Below are positions 37,690 through 47,666 of a stretch of 64,000 bases of DNA, in pieces; the first letter of the stretch is position 1; the number at the start of each line of letters is the position of its first letter. A program made the translations under genes and the position numbers. The notes below the pieces were generated by a model. That model searched no databases, was not told where the DNA came from, and saw nothing but the letters and a program-made list of their open reading frames with translations. This DNA comes from Vibrio methylphosphonaticus (GTDB taxonomy: Bacteria; Pseudomonadota; Gammaproteobacteria; Enterobacterales; Vibrionaceae), in the NCBI RefSeq assembly GCF_023634655.1, contig NZ_JAMKMS010000002.1, positions 62,001-126,000 on the forward strand. The letters are read 5' to 3'.

Positions 37690-38703
37690 TCATCGTGTTT
37701 GAGGATGTTGGCTACCTTCCATGTTTCTCATCTGCTCATCGAGGTTTAACACTGTTAATGCATTACTCACACTTGTTGCTATAACGTCTATGACGCCCGT
37801 TCTGAGTGCTCCTAACAAAGCGAGTGGTTTACTGTTCTCTGCTGCAATCGCAATGACTTCCGCTATTGGGCGGAACTCTTCCAACGCCAAACCAATCACA
37901 CGATCACTCATTACTGTATTTGCTGTTTTACCGTGAACATCGAAAAAGTCATAACCGGCAAAGTCGCCGACGACCCCTTGTAATAAACGAGATTGAACGA
38001 CCTCACCTGCCGTAAACCAACCTAAGTCGACCATATAGCTGTTTTCACTCATATCACCGATACCGACTAAAGCAACATCGGCTTTTCGAGCGAGATCGAG
38101 TGTCTGCTTAACCGTACTGTTTTCCATGAATGCGGTTTTTTGCGCTTTATTCTCTGCATAAGCAGGCGCGTACAAGGTTTCAGAAGATCCACCGTACTTT
38201 TTGGCTAGCTGCCTGCATATATGGTCGGCATTAAACATACCACCTCTTGGGTGAATACCGCCGATACCACATACAAATTTGCAGTCACGTGGTGTAATTA
38301 CGCCAGTGTAGTGAGCAACAGACGATACGTTGCGCCCTTGTCCTACTGTCACCACCATGCCGTTTTTTAGGGTGCTGGTTAAATAGCTAGACACCAAACC
38401 AGCAACCTGTAATCGCTGCTTCTCTTCATTCGGTTGGTCTAGTGCCACAAGAGCACGCTTTACACCAAATCGTTCGATCAAACGTTGCTCGATCTTCGCA
38501 CTAAAGACGGGGTGGTATTTCACAGTGATCTCCACGATGCCCTCATCCCGTGCTTGCTTGAGCATTCGACCAACCTTTGCACGGGAGATAGAGTACTTTT
38601 TAGATATCTCTTCTTGCGTGGCACCATCTTGATAATAAGCAACCGCTACTTCAGTGAGGAGATCAGTGTTTTCTTCGGAAACATCTTGGATATTCTTACT
38701 CAT
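37690..38703 (-). CDS. SorC/DeoR-type sugar-sensing transcriptional regulator
   Basis: 337 residues from ATG 38703. The helix-turn-helix is VAYYQDGATQEEISKKYSISRAKVGRMLKQARDEGIV (about 20-60). The rest is a SorC sugar-phosphate-binding domain, with GQGRNVSSVAHY and VGIGDMSENSYMVDLGW. Family members such as SorC and CggR respond to phosphorylated sugars. It is divergent from talB-tkt, so a pentose-phosphate metabolite is a natural candidate effector. A 13-base motif occurs near its start and again in the talB leader, consistent with self-control and control of talB. Confidence 0.86.
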   Translation of the reverse strand: MSKNIQDVSEENTDLLTEVAVAYYQDGATQEEISKKYSISRAKVGRMLKQARDEGIVEITVKYHPVFSAKIEQRLIERFGVKRALVALDQPNEEKQRLQVAGLVSSYLTSTLKNGMVVTVGQGRNVSSVAHYTGVITPRDCKFVCGIGGIHPRGGMFNADHICRQLAKKYGGSSETLYAPAYAENKAQKTAFMENSTVKQTLDLARKADVALVGIGDMSENSYMVDLGWFTAGEVVQSRLLQGVVGDFAGYDFFDVHGKTANTVMSDRVIGLALEEFRPIAEVIAIAAENSKPLALLGALRTGVIDVIATSVSNALTVLNLDEQMRNMEGSQHPQTR

Positions 38704-39162
38704 ATACCACCCAACCAATATTTAACAATTATTTTACCTGCCTGGAGCGCAAATGTTCGTTGCCTAAGCAAGTGATACACAAGTTTACACCTTGAGCATA
38801 TGTCACAGCAAGATACATTTGATCGCCATGATAACCATCGTTTTGTTATTGATTAATTCGCCTCACTTTGCTCATTAAACGATTGCTTGCATACCTCATG
38901 ATTACTAGAGCGAAATATATTTGACTGAAGTCACCATACAGGACTATTTACCGTTGACTTTGATGCTAGATCGGATAAATATGGCTACATCATTTACTCA
39001 TCGAGCGATCAAATGTTCTGTGCAAATGTTCGTTCGAAGAAAAATTTAAATTAATGTAAGTTTGGCTCACTGGTACAACCACTGAGAACTTCATTAGTTA
39101 GCTTGCAAATGCCCACACCTCTCCCATTAATGAGGTGTTATGCGATACATAGGATGATCAAA
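38704..39162. promoter_or_regulatory. SorC-regulator / talB divergent control region
   Basis: 459 bases. GCAAATGTTCGTT occurs at 38749-38761 (about 46 bases before the SorC gene) and again at 39022-39034, with a related copy CAAATGTTCTGT at 39010-39021. A promoter for talB, TTGACT (38954-38959), 16 bases, TAAATA (38976-38981), puts the start near 38988, so the two closely spaced copies lie just downstream of it. That is a repressor geometry. A small hairpin, ACACCTC / GAGGTGT (39115-39138), lies shortly before the talB ribosome site. Confidence 0.65.
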
Positions 39163-40113
39163 ATGAGCAATAAATTAGAGCAACTTCGTAAACTAACAAC
39201 TGTTGTAGCTGACACTGGCGATATCGAAGCTATCAGCAAGTACACTCCTGAAGATGCAACAACTAACCCTTCTCTAATTCTTAAAGCTGCTCAAATTGCT
39301 GAGTACGCTCCTCTAATCGATGCTTCTATCGAATACGCAAAAGCGCAAAGCGGTGATAAAGCACAGCAAGTTCAAGATACTTGCGACATGCTTAACGTGA
39401 ACATCGGTAAAGAAATCCTAAAAGTTGTACCTGGCCGCATCTCTACTGAAGTCGATGCTCGTCTTTCTTACGACATGGAAGGCAGCGTTGCTAAAGCTCG
39501 TCAACTTATCAAAATGTACAACGACGCTGGCATCACTAACGACCGTATCCTTATTAAACTGGCTTCTACTTGGGAAGGCATCCGTGCTGCTGAAATCCTA
39601 GAGAAAGAAGGCATCAACTGTAACCTAACGCTTCTATTCTCTTTCGCTCAAGCTCGTGCTTGTGCTGAAGCTGGCGTATTCCTAATCTCTCCTTTCGTTG
39701 GTCGCATCATGGACTGGTACAAAGCGAAAGAAGGTCGTGATTTCGAAGCTTCAGAAGATCCAGGTGTAATCTCTGTTTCAGATATCTACAACTACTACAA
39801 AGACCACGGTTACAAGACTGTTGTTATGGGCGCAAGCTTCCGTAACATCGGCGAGATCCTTGAACTTGCTGGTTGTGACCGTCTAACTATCGCCCCTCAA
39901 CTTCTCGCAGACCTAGAAGCAGCAGAAGGCGAAGTAGTAGAGAAGCTTATCGACTCTAACGGTACTAAAGAGCGTCCAGCAGCGATGACTCACGCTGAGT
40001 TCCTATGGGACCACAACCAAGATGCAATGGCTGTTGAGAAACTGGCTGAAGGCATCCGCAACTTCGCCGTTGACCAAGGCAAACTCGAAGACATGATCGC
40101 AGCTAAGCTGTAA
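39163..40113 (+). CDS. talB: transaldolase
   Basis: 316 residues from ATG 39163 (E. coli TalB 317); AGGA precedes it, and the longer open frame adds a leader unlike the family. The Schiff-base Lys is in [12 protein letters not shown] (near residue 131), and TTNPSL and [25 protein letters not shown] are intact. It moves a dihydroxyacetone unit between sugar phosphates in the pentose phosphate pathway. Codon use is strongly biased (AAC, CGT, CTT/CTA, GGC), as in highly expressed Vibrio genes. tkt follows. Confidence 0.97.
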   Translation: MSNKLEQLRKLTTVVADTGDIEAISKYTPEDATTNPSLILKAAQIAEYAPLIDASIEYAKAQSGDKAQQVQDTCDMLNVNIGKEILKVVPGRISTEVDARLSYDMEGSVAKARQLIKMYNDAGITNDRILIKLASTWEGIRAAEILEKEGINCNLTLLFSFAQARACAEAGVFLISPFVGRIMDWYKAKEGRDFEASEDPGVISVSDIYNYYKDHGYKTVVMGASFRNIGEILELAGCDRLTIAPQLLADLEAAEGEVVEKLIDSNGTKERPAAMTHAEFLWDHNQDAMAVEKLAEGIRNFAVDQGKLEDMIAAKL

Positions 40114-40133
40114 TCACTCTTACCAAATTCAAA

Positions 40134-40170
40134 TAGGGGAACGTTCAGTTCCCCTACTTTTATCAATTTT
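40134..40170 (+). terminator. stem-loop between talB and tkt
   Basis: TAGGGGAAC (40134-40142) and GTTCCCCTA (40148-40156) with a five-base loop, followed by CTTTTATC and nine T. It looks like a working terminator, yet it lies inside a likely operon, so it may be an attenuator making talB more abundant than tkt. Confidence 0.8.
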
Positions 40171-40199
40171 TTTTTCTTAATTTTTATTCGGAAGTTCTT

Positions 40200-42206
40200 A
40201 TGAATCAATCTCCTCAAAATAGAAAGCAACTAGCTAACGCTATTCGTGCTCTAAGCATGGACGGCGTGCAACAAGCCAACTCTGGTCACCCTGGTGCCCC
40301 TATGGGTATGGCAGATATCGCCGAAGTGCTTTGGCGCTCGCACCTAAACCACAACCCGTCAAACCCAGAGTGGGCTGACCGCGACCGTTTTATCCTATCG
40401 AACGGCCACGGCTCTATGCTGATTTACTCTCTGCTTCATCTAGCAGGTTACGAGCTTTCTATTGAAGACCTTAAAAATTTCCGTCAACTGCACTCTAAGA
40501 CTCCAGGTCACCCAGAGTACGGCTACGCGCCAGGCATCGAAACAACGACGGGTCCTCTAGGTCAAGGCATCACGAACGCTGTTGGTATGGCAATGGCTGA
40601 GAAAGCGCTTGCTGCTCAGTTCAACAAAGAAGGCCACGACATCGTAGACCACTACACTTATGCATTCATGGGTGATGGCTGTCTGATGGAAGGTATCTCT
40701 CACGAAGCCTGTTCGCTAGCAGGTACGCTTGGTCTTGGTAAGCTGGTTGCTTTCTGGGATGACAACGGTATCTCTATCGATGGTGAAGTTGAAGGTTGGT
40801 TCTCTGACGATACACCTAAGCGTTTTGAAGCTTACGGCTGGCACGTCATTCCAGCGGTAGATGGGCACGACTCTGACGCTATCAACGCAGCGATTGAAGC
40901 GGCTAAAGCGGACCCTCGTCCTACTCTAATCTGTACTAAAACAGTGATTGGCTTTGGTTCTCCTAACAAAGCAGGTACGCACGACTGTCACGGTGCTCCA
41001 CTAGGCGCTGATGAAATCACAGCAACTAAAGCGGCACTGGGTTGGGAACACGGTCCTTTTGAAATCCCAGCGGATATCGCAGCGCAGTGGAATGCACAAG
41101 AAGCAGGCGCAGCGAAAGAAGCAGCCTGGAATGAGAAATTTGACGCATACGCAGCGGCTTACCCAGAGCTAGCAGCAGAATTCAAACGTCGTACTAATGG
41201 CGAACTTCCAGCTGAGTGGGAAGAGAAAGCAAACCAAATCATTGCTGATCTTCAAGCTAACCCTGCAAACATCGCTTCACGCAAAGCATCTCAAAATGCA
41301 CTAGAAGCGTTTGGTGCTATGCTGCCAGAATTCATGGGCGGCTCTGCTGACCTTGCGCCTTCTAACTTGACTATGTGGTCTGGTTCTAAGTCTCTTGAAG
41401 CAGCTGACTTCTCTGGTAACTACATCCACTACGGTGTACGTGAATTCGGTATGACGGCTATCATGAACGGTATCGCTCTACACGGCGGTTTTGTACCATA
41501 CGGTGCAACGTTCTTAATGTTCATGGAATACGCGCGTAACGCAATGCGTATGGCTGCTCTGATGAAAGTTCAGAACATTCAAGTTTACACACACGACTCC
41601 ATCGGCCTAGGTGAAGATGGTCCAACTCACCAACCGGTTGAGCAGATCGCTTCTCTACGTCTAACGCCAAACATGAGCACATGGCGTCCATGTGACCAAG
41701 TTGAGTCTGCTGTTGCCTGGAAACTGGCAATCGAACGCAAAGACGGTCCTTCCGCGCTTATTTTCTCTCGTCAAAACCTTGCACAACAAGATCGTGACGC
41801 CGAGCAAGTAGCAAACATCGCCAAGGGTGGTTACATCCTGAAAGATTGCGCTGGCAAGCCTGACCTAATCATCATCGCTACTGGCTCTGAAGTTGAGTTA
41901 GCAGTTAACGCTGCCGCTGAACTAACGGCTGAAGGTAAGAAAGTACGCGTTGTATCTATGCCAGCAACTGACACGTTTGATAAACAAGACGCTGAGTACC
42001 GTGAGTCCGTACTTCCATCTGACGTAACTGCACGTATCGCTGTAGAAGCGGGCATCGCTGACTTCTGGTACAAGTATGTTGGTTTCGGCGGCAAGATCAT
42101 CGGTATGACGACATTTGGTGAGTCTGCGCCTGCGGGTGAACTGTTCAAGATGTTTGGCTTTACCACTGAAAATGTTGTTGAAACGGCACGTACCTTACTA
42201 AAATAA
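40200..42206 (+). CDS. tkt: transketolase
   Basis: 668 residues (E. coli TktA 663). Thiamine-diphosphate binding motif [19 protein letters not shown] through DDNGISIDG (about 155-185), GHG and HPE motifs in the N-terminal domain, and the pyrimidine-domain Glu in [19 protein letters not shown] (near 412). It transfers two-carbon units between sugar phosphates. The strong codon bias matches talB. GGAAG stands before the ATG. It ends with a strong terminator. The pair talB-tkt beside a SorC regulator is the layout I recall for V. cholerae chromosome II. Confidence 0.97.
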   Translation: MNQSPQNRKQLANAIRALSMDGVQQANSGHPGAPMGMADIAEVLWRSHLNHNPSNPEWADRDRFILSNGHGSMLIYSLLHLAGYELSIEDLKNFRQLHSKTPGHPEYGYAPGIETTTGPLGQGITNAVGMAMAEKALAAQFNKEGHDIVDHYTYAFMGDGCLMEGISHEACSLAGTLGLGKLVAFWDDNGISIDGEVEGWFSDDTPKRFEAYGWHVIPAVDGHDSDAINAAIEAAKADPRPTLICTKTVIGFGSPNKAGTHDCHGAPLGADEITATKAALGWEHGPFEIPADIAAQWNAQEAGAAKEAAWNEKFDAYAAAYPELAAEFKRRTNGELPAEWEEKANQIIADLQANPANIASRKASQNALEAFGAMLPEFMGGSADLAPSNLTMWSGSKSLEAADFSGNYIHYGVREFGMTAIMNGIALHGGFVPYGATFLMFMEYARNAMRMAALMKVQNIQVYTHDSIGLGEDGPTHQPVEQIASLRLTPNMSTWRPCDQVESAVAWKLAIERKDGPSALIFSRQNLAQQDRDAEQVANIAKGGYILKDCAGKPDLIIIATGSEVELAVNAAAELTAEGKKVRVVSMPATDTFDKQDAEYRESVLPSDVTARIAVEAGIADFWYKYVGFGGKIIGMTTFGESAPAGELFKMFGFTTENVVETARTLLK

Positions 42207-42533
42207 TCGACGTAATATCGAGGAAGCAGAGATTGATATCACGTCAGTAAAAAGAGATATCACTCTCGCCTTTTCAAGAGCCATAACGGTATACGTTATG
42301 GCTCTTTATTTTCCCTTTATTCCCATTCGCACGAGCCACACCCCATTAATCCAGACTTCCCGAATCGTACCTCCCCCCTTTCCTATCTAGACAAGCCGGG
42401 GCAGCATTCATTTCAATTAATTGCACAATAACAATTGTCTCACAAGTGAAACAGGATCATGCTTGATACTCCTTCCGTGCTTCCTAGACTATCAATATGG
42501 ACAAGAAATCGTTGAAGCGGAAGGAATCCCAAA
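42207..42533. other. gap between tkt and the SUOX-like gene
   Basis: 327 bases. It contains the tkt terminator (42277-42312) and, nearer the next gene, a short inverted motif, ATTGCACAATAACAATTGT, near 42420-42440. A ribosome site, AAGGAA, precedes the gene at 42534. No further gene was seen. Confidence 0.5.
42277..42312 (+). terminator. Rho-independent terminator of talB-tkt
   Basis: AGAGCCATAACG (42277-42288), loop GTATA, CGTTATGGCTCT (42294-42305), then TTATTTT. Confidence 0.88.
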
Positions 42534-42986
42534 ATGAAAACCTGGATAACTGTCTTAGCGGTGTTTTTCAGCCAATGGAGTTGGGCAAACCAACTAACTA
42601 TTGTCGACACCAATAATATTAAGTATATGATTTCCGATAGTCAGTTATTGGACATGCCGCAAACGTCCATTTCTACAACACTGCCTTGGTTGGAAGAAGA
42701 GGCGACCTTTCAGGGCGTTACGTTACAAACACTATTCGAGCAATCTAACCTAACCCTGCCGCCAAGTCTGACCTTCGTTGCTTTAAATAATTATGAGGTG
42801 GTTATACCGAGGTCGGATATTGAAACGTATTCCCCAATCGTTGCAATCCTTAAAAACGGTGAGCCGATGTCCATCCGGCACAAAGGGCCGTTTTGGGTTA
42901 TTTTTCCAATCGCGGCTAAACCAGAGTTAAACAACACGGAATATCATTCTAAAATGATTTGGCAACTCAAACGAATTCAAATGTAG
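42534..42986 (+). CDS. Cys-free periplasmic SUOX-fold (oxidoreductase molybdopterin-like) protein
   Basis: 150 residues. A signal peptide (about 1-18, ending WSWA) leads to a periplasmic domain. The segments FQGVTLQTLFEQ, VALNNYEVVIPRSDIETY and PIVAILKNGEPMSIRHKGPFWVIFP, ending MIWQLKRI, match a group of short proteins with the sulfite-oxidase (Oxidored_molyb) fold that are found beside c-di-GMP genes. It contains no cysteine at all, so it lacks the Cys ligand of true molybdoenzymes and probably acts as a binding or sensing subunit. The gene precedes a membrane GGDEF-like protein by four bases, so they form a pair. Confidence 0.78.
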   Translation: MKTWITVLAVFFSQWSWANQLTIVDTNNIKYMISDSQLLDMPQTSISTTLPWLEEEATFQGVTLQTLFEQSNLTLPPSLTFVALNNYEVVIPRSDIETYSPIVAILKNGEPMSIRHKGPFWVIFPIAAKPELNNTEYHSKMIWQLKRIQM

Positions 42987-42990
42987 GTCT

Positions 42991-44052
42991 ATGATTAAAT
43001 ATCTGGTCGAAGTCGTTCCTCTTAACATAATCAAGCTGTTTTTAGCGCTGTTTACCACGTTGGCGATAGCCGTTAACATCATAACCATTGAGAAGATCAA
43101 CACGATCAATGATGGCTTTTCTGAACGCAAAAATGAAGCTACATGGTTCGTTTTTCAATTGGTTAAAGAGTACTCTCAATTTGTCACTGAAATCCGCATT
43201 ACCCCTATCGAAACCAAAAGTCTTTGGCTGCACTTCGATCTAACTTGGAGTCGTTTCGATATTATCCTTAACAGCCGAGAATCCTCCAACTTTATTCAAG
43301 ACGCAAACTATTACTATTTCTTTTCAGACCAATTCGAGCGATTTCAGGCGTTGGAAAACTCTATTAAACTTTTTGAGTCCGGTAAAATAAAAAAAGAAGC
43401 GCTTGAGCATCGTGTTATTTTGAACTTTGATGAAGTGATTAATTTCGTTAACTCCAACTTTAAATTACAAAGCCCCTTAGTTAAGAAAAACTCCCATGAG
43501 TTAAAAAGACTGTTACTAATACAAAAAATGACAACTATGGTTCTTGTCTCCCTTTTTGTTATTATCATAATCGTCTTTTGGGTAGAATCTTTAATACGAA
43601 AGTCTATTTTCCGACGAGACCCACTCACTCGACTGATGAATCGTTCAGCGCTTACTCACGACTTAAAGCCACAATTTTCCCAAACCTATTACAGTATACT
43701 TTCTATTCGAGTTCTAAATTTAGATGAAATAAACCAGAAATATGGTATCGATTATGGTGACATTTTAATTAAGTCTGCGGCAGAAAAAACATACGCACTC
43801 ATGGATAAACACTTCAACTTATATCGCTATAGCGGCGCAACATTAATTGCCCTAGGTGCACATAACCAATCCTTGCAAAATGAACAAACGTTGAAAGTTA
43901 TGAGGGATAGTTTAAGTGAACCGATTTGTTTGGGTGACTTAGAGCTAATCATGGATATTTCACTCATTCATGAACAAAAGGTCCATCGCTCTATGCTTCT
44001 GGAACGATTAACACTACTTTCTCGCCGTAAAGCTGCGTCAACAAGGGCTTAG
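42991..44052 (+). CDS. membrane protein with degenerate GGDEF domain
   Basis: 353 residues. Two membrane helices (about 12-28 and 178-198) enclose a periplasmic region of about 150 residues; the cytoplasmic end is GGDEF-like, beginning DPLTRLMNRSALTHDL. Where RxGGDEF should be it has RYSGATLIAL, so the catalytic acidic residues are missing and it cannot be an ordinary diguanylate cyclase. It could bind GTP or c-di-GMP, or act as a scaffold. It is translated right after the SUOX-fold protein and probably receives its signal. It converges with the mbaA-like gene 20 bases away. Confidence 0.8.
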   Translation: MIKYLVEVVPLNIIKLFLALFTTLAIAVNIITIEKINTINDGFSERKNEATWFVFQLVKEYSQFVTEIRITPIETKSLWLHFDLTWSRFDIILNSRESSNFIQDANYYYFFSDQFERFQALENSIKLFESGKIKKEALEHRVILNFDEVINFVNSNFKLQSPLVKKNSHELKRLLLIQKMTTMVLVSLFVIIIIVFWVESLIRKSIFRRDPLTRLMNRSALTHDLKPQFSQTYYSILSIRVLNLDEINQKYGIDYGDILIKSAAEKTYALMDKHFNLYRYSGATLIALGAHNQSLQNEQTLKVMRDSLSEPICLGDLELIMDISLIHEQKVHRSMLLERLTLLSRRKAASTRA

Positions 44053-44072
44053 TTCACTGGCCCCCTTCTTAG

Positions 44073-46499
44073 CTACTCATTAAAGGGGGGGCGTTGTTTA
44101 TGGAGTAGTGATACATCACTGACTTGATCTCGATAATCTTCCGCGTCATAAGTACGATACATCTGACAAAAATCATCAAAGCAAAGTGGTTGGCTAAACA
44201 CATAGCCCTGCAACGTATCACAGCCAATGTTACTTAAATAATGGCTTTGATAACTGTCTTCAACACCTTCTCCAACGACACTAGCACCACATGTATGAGC
44301 CAAGCTAATGATAGAATTCAGCATTTTCTCATTACCGCTACCTGAACCAATGAGCTCAACAAAACTCTTATCTATTTTTAGTTCATCGACCGGATAATGT
44401 AGCAATTGATTAATCGAGGTGTATCCCGTTCCAAAATCGTCTAGAGAGACTTTAAAGCCTAGCTCTCGTAGCGATTCAACCATGCCTATTGTATCTTGTG
44501 TACTCTTAACATAACTAGTTTCAGTGATTTCGATTACCACTTTTTGTGGCGGTATTTGATATTTTTGGCTCGCCTTAGTAAGCAAATCAATAAATATCCG
44601 GTTGTATAACTCTAATGCAGACACATTAATCGAAATACTTTCTTGATAATTACATTCATTCCTCATTCGTTGATACGCGGAGAAAGCATTCTCGATTACC
44701 CACTGGTCTATTGCAGAAATAATATTGGCTTGTTCTGCGATTTGAATGAATTCATCTGGACCTGTATTAAACTGGAGCAAGGATGGGCACCGTATTAGCA
44801 CTTCCATACCCTTAATCAGCATAGTTTTTGCATCGATCAATGGCATAAATTCAAGCTTAAAGTCACCGCTTTGACTGCATGACAGCAGCATTTTTTCAAT
44901 CTCATCACGACGCTCTAGTTGACTCGCCAAATTTTCATCAAAAATGACAAGCGCTTGGCTACTTCTAATTTGTTTAGCTTTATTAAAAGCTTCCTCAAGC
45001 CCTTTCTGCCATAAGTCGGTTCGCTCACTTAATGACAAAGGGAAAATAGCAATCGCCACGTCCAAGTTAAAGGTATAACCATCTACAATGACACAATTGC
45101 CTCGTTTTGATTCAAACTGTCGAATAAAGTGGTCGATTTTATCGCCATGATTCACATCAATAACAGCGACAAAACAGTTTCCTCCATAGCGGCTAATCGA
45201 ATAATCGCTGCACCCCATACCAAGATCGGCTTGATAAGTATGAATAAATGTTCTCAAACATTCCGCAACTTTTACCAGTACACGATCGCCAATTTCCGTA
45301 CCGTAGAGGTCATTAATTTTTCTAAAATCTTTAATATCCCAACCAATAATGAATGCATTCTCATTTGAATAGCACTCTATCCTTTTTTCTATGTGTGATG
45401 TAAATGTGCGACGATTTGCCAGTCGAGTTAGGTAATCAAATTCCGCTTCAAACTTGACTTTACTCAGCGTGTCGATGTACACATTTTTCAACACGGATAT
45501 TTCGTCATCGCCTTTTGAACGTTTAAAATATCGCAGTTCTTGACCGCCAGCTTTTATGTCATCAATAAGGTGTGAAATGGGTTTAAGTATTCTTACCCGT
45601 AAAATAGTAACTATCACAAACAGGAGTATTGCTTCAATAGCAACGATATAGCCAAACACTTCCAGCGCTATACGTCGTTTTTCACCATCATAATGGCTTT
45701 CCAATATACTCAGTGTTAACGTCATTTTTGAACCTGCGAATGACAGCTTTGTTCCGTCAGTCAGGCTATCCACTCCTTGCGAAATTCTAACTTCTCCCGC
45801 AGGGACAATATCGTTACGCTCTCCTAAAGAAAAATCAGCATTCACATAAGTCATCGATTTAATGCTATTTAACAATGCCGTTAAATGAATTAAAGGTGCA
45901 TCGGTAATTAATATCGTTCGCTCTTTTTGCACTTGAGCTCGCGGGTCTTCAGGAAACAGTTTACTGTCATAAGCACCAACGAATGAAAACCTTATCTGAT
46001 CACTGCCCGATTGATAAATAAATCCATCGCTAATAAACGGTTCTCCTAATGAGATTTCGACATAGGTGTCAAACGTCTTCTGATAGATCTCATCAGGGAG
46101 GGTTGGGAAATAAAACGGCCCCTGTTTTATTGAGGTTGCGACAACAGTAAACAGCTCATCAATCACAAAGATCTGTGCGCCATCAAGCTCTTTGATCCTT
46201 GGCTTTTCAACTAACTGATTGAGGTATTTTTCTAAGAAGCTACGTCTTGCGATATCTCTGGTATTCTGAGTAAGGCGTAAAAATTGAATGGTCCCTGCTA
46301 TTTCATGTGCCATTGAAGAAATGCCGTGTTGTTCATAATTAGTCGCACTGAAAGCGCTGGTGACTTTGTCGCGCCACTTGATCACTTCAAGCGCCTTGAA
46401 TCCTTCAATTCGTTGATAATATATTGCCACTCCTGCAATTATCACCAAAAAAGTTAAGATAGGGATTAACCATAAATGCAACCGTTTAAGTAACGTCAT
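44073..46499 (-). CDS. MbaA-like GGDEF-EAL membrane protein
   Basis: 808 residues. An N-terminal membrane helix (about 10-27), a periplasmic domain to about 285, a second helix (about 285-302), a HAMP-like linker, then GGDEF and EAL domains. The GGDEF site reads YGGNCF, so cyclase activity is doubtful. The EAL domain looks active: MEVLIR, NVSALEL, EITETS, DDFGTGYTS, KIDKSFV and EGVED with LQGYVFSQPL. It follows an NspS-like gene by two bases. In V. cholerae this pair is nspS-mbaA, where periplasmic NspS reports norspermidine/spermidine to MbaA and controls biofilm. The orthology is inferred from layout, domains and length. Confidence 0.8.
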   Translation of the reverse strand: MTLLKRLHLWLIPILTFLVIIAGVAIYYQRIEGFKALEVIKWRDKVTSAFSATNYEQHGISSMAHEIAGTIQFLRLTQNTRDIARRSFLEKYLNQLVEKPRIKELDGAQIFVIDELFTVVATSIKQGPFYFPTLPDEIYQKTFDTYVEISLGEPFISDGFIYQSGSDQIRFSFVGAYDSKLFPEDPRAQVQKERTILITDAPLIHLTALLNSIKSMTYVNADFSLGERNDIVPAGEVRISQGVDSLTDGTKLSFAGSKMTLTLSILESHYDGEKRRIALEVFGYIVAIEAILLFVIVTILRVRILKPISHLIDDIKAGGQELRYFKRSKGDDEISVLKNVYIDTLSKVKFEAEFDYLTRLANRRTFTSHIEKRIECYSNENAFIIGWDIKDFRKINDLYGTEIGDRVLVKVAECLRTFIHTYQADLGMGCSDYSISRYGGNCFVAVIDVNHGDKIDHFIRQFESKRGNCVIVDGYTFNLDVAIAIFPLSLSERTDLWQKGLEEAFNKAKQIRSSQALVIFDENLASQLERRDEIEKMLLSCSQSGDFKLEFMPLIDAKTMLIKGMEVLIRCPSLLQFNTGPDEFIQIAEQANIISAIDQWVIENAFSAYQRMRNECNYQESISINVSALELYNRIFIDLLTKASQKYQIPPQKVVIEITETSYVKSTQDTIGMVESLRELGFKVSLDDFGTGYTSINQLLHYPVDELKIDKSFVELIGSGSGNEKMLNSIISLAHTCGASVVGEGVEDSYQSHYLSNIGCDTLQGYVFSQPLCFDDFCQMYRTYDAEDYRDQVSDVSLLHKQRPPFNE

Positions 46500-46501
46500 G
46501 T

Positions 46502-47572
46502 TTATCTCAAATCCTCTACAATTCTTTGCCTCATCAACAGTCCTAAGTCCGTCACGCGCCGATATAGAACACTCCTTTCAGATATCGCTGGAGGAAGATT
46601 AAGCGAGGGGGCATTGAGATAATCTTGGCCAACATACTCTAGAGCACGTGGGTTCGGGGTCGAAAACCAAGTTTCTTCAGCATTTAACGCAGCAATTTGG
46701 GGCTGAGAAAGAAAACGAATGGTAGTAAGTAGGTCTGGTGTGATAGTGGCACCTTGCGGTATCGCCAAACACTCTAACCAAATGATAGTTCCTTCTTTCG
46801 GTATAACATATACCCACTCGCCTTCCTCTCCCTGAACGACTTCATTAAGCACAAACTCATCGCCAGAAAAACCAAAGGCTATATCAATATTGCTCAATTC
46901 CTCGGGTGAATTTATGAAGTTTAGAATGTAATCTGACGTATATAAAAAGGGACGTTGCTGACTAAGCAATGAATAAGCTTGTTGGAGATCTTGCTTAACA
47001 CTCGAAAAGGGATCTTTGCCCTCAGAAAGTAACGCGATAGCAACCGCATCAACAGGGTTATAATACATGGCAATACGACCCGTGGATTCCATCGATGGTT
47101 CTAGCAGCGCTTTCCAAGAGGTGACTGGCGTTGCAAACGCAGACTCTCGATACAAAATACCACTGGTTCCCCACGCATACGGGATCCCATAATCACCACA
47201 TGCGTCACTCCACTTACTATCAAAGTTTGACGACAGTTCATCTTTAAGTGTTTGAGGTACCTTTGCGACAACCCCTTGATTAGCTAGCAGTTGCAGCCTA
47301 ACACTTTCAATAACTACAAGGTCGAAAGCATGACGACGCTCACTTAACATCACTTCATCTCTAATACCTTCATCAGAAAAATAGGTTTCCTCGATAGACA
47401 CGTTGTGACTTATTCTTAATCGCTCTTTTACGCTGTCAGCTAAAAATGCTTCCCAGTTATATAAGGAAATGACGCTCTGTCCCCCATACACAAAACTGGA
47501 AACACATAATGCGCAGAGTGATAAGACTTTAGCTAACCTGCGACTCGCATCCATGCGTAAGATTCTATTCAT
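46502..47572 (-). CDS. NspS-like periplasmic polyamine-binding protein
   Basis: 356 residues. A signal sequence (about residues 12-30) precedes ISLYNWEAFLADSV, the start of the PotD-type spermidine/putrescine-binding fold. Other typical segments are GIPYAWGTSGILYRE, FGFSGDEFVLNE and PKEGTIIWLECLAIPQGA. No ABC permease or ATPase is nearby; instead an MbaA-like gene follows by two bases. This is the arrangement of the sensory protein NspS rather than of a transporter. Ligand choice (norspermidine, spermidine or another) cannot be read from sequence. Confidence 0.8.
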   Translation of the reverse strand: MNRILRMDASRRLAKVLSLCALCVSSFVYGGQSVISLYNWEAFLADSVKERLRISHNVSIEETYFSDEGIRDEVMLSERRHAFDLVVIESVRLQLLANQGVVAKVPQTLKDELSSNFDSKWSDACGDYGIPYAWGTSGILYRESAFATPVTSWKALLEPSMESTGRIAMYYNPVDAVAIALLSEGKDPFSSVKQDLQQAYSLLSQQRPFLYTSDYILNFINSPEELSNIDIAFGFSGDEFVLNEVVQGEEGEWVYVIPKEGTIIWLECLAIPQGATITPDLLTTIRFLSQPQIAALNAEETWFSTPNPRALEYVGQDYLNAPSLNLPPAISERSVLYRRVTDLGLLMRQRIVEDLR

Positions 47573-47666
47573 GATATGTAACCTAAACCTTATTGTTAGT
47601 AATAGGTTAGAACACCTGCATACTGAATTCGAGCGAGATGAATCTCACTTATGAGAAAGCCGAGCG

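Noticed and set aside
42537..42986. SUOX-fold protein as an active molybdoenzyme
   Set aside because: It has no cysteine to bind molybdenum and is far shorter than real enzymes of the family.
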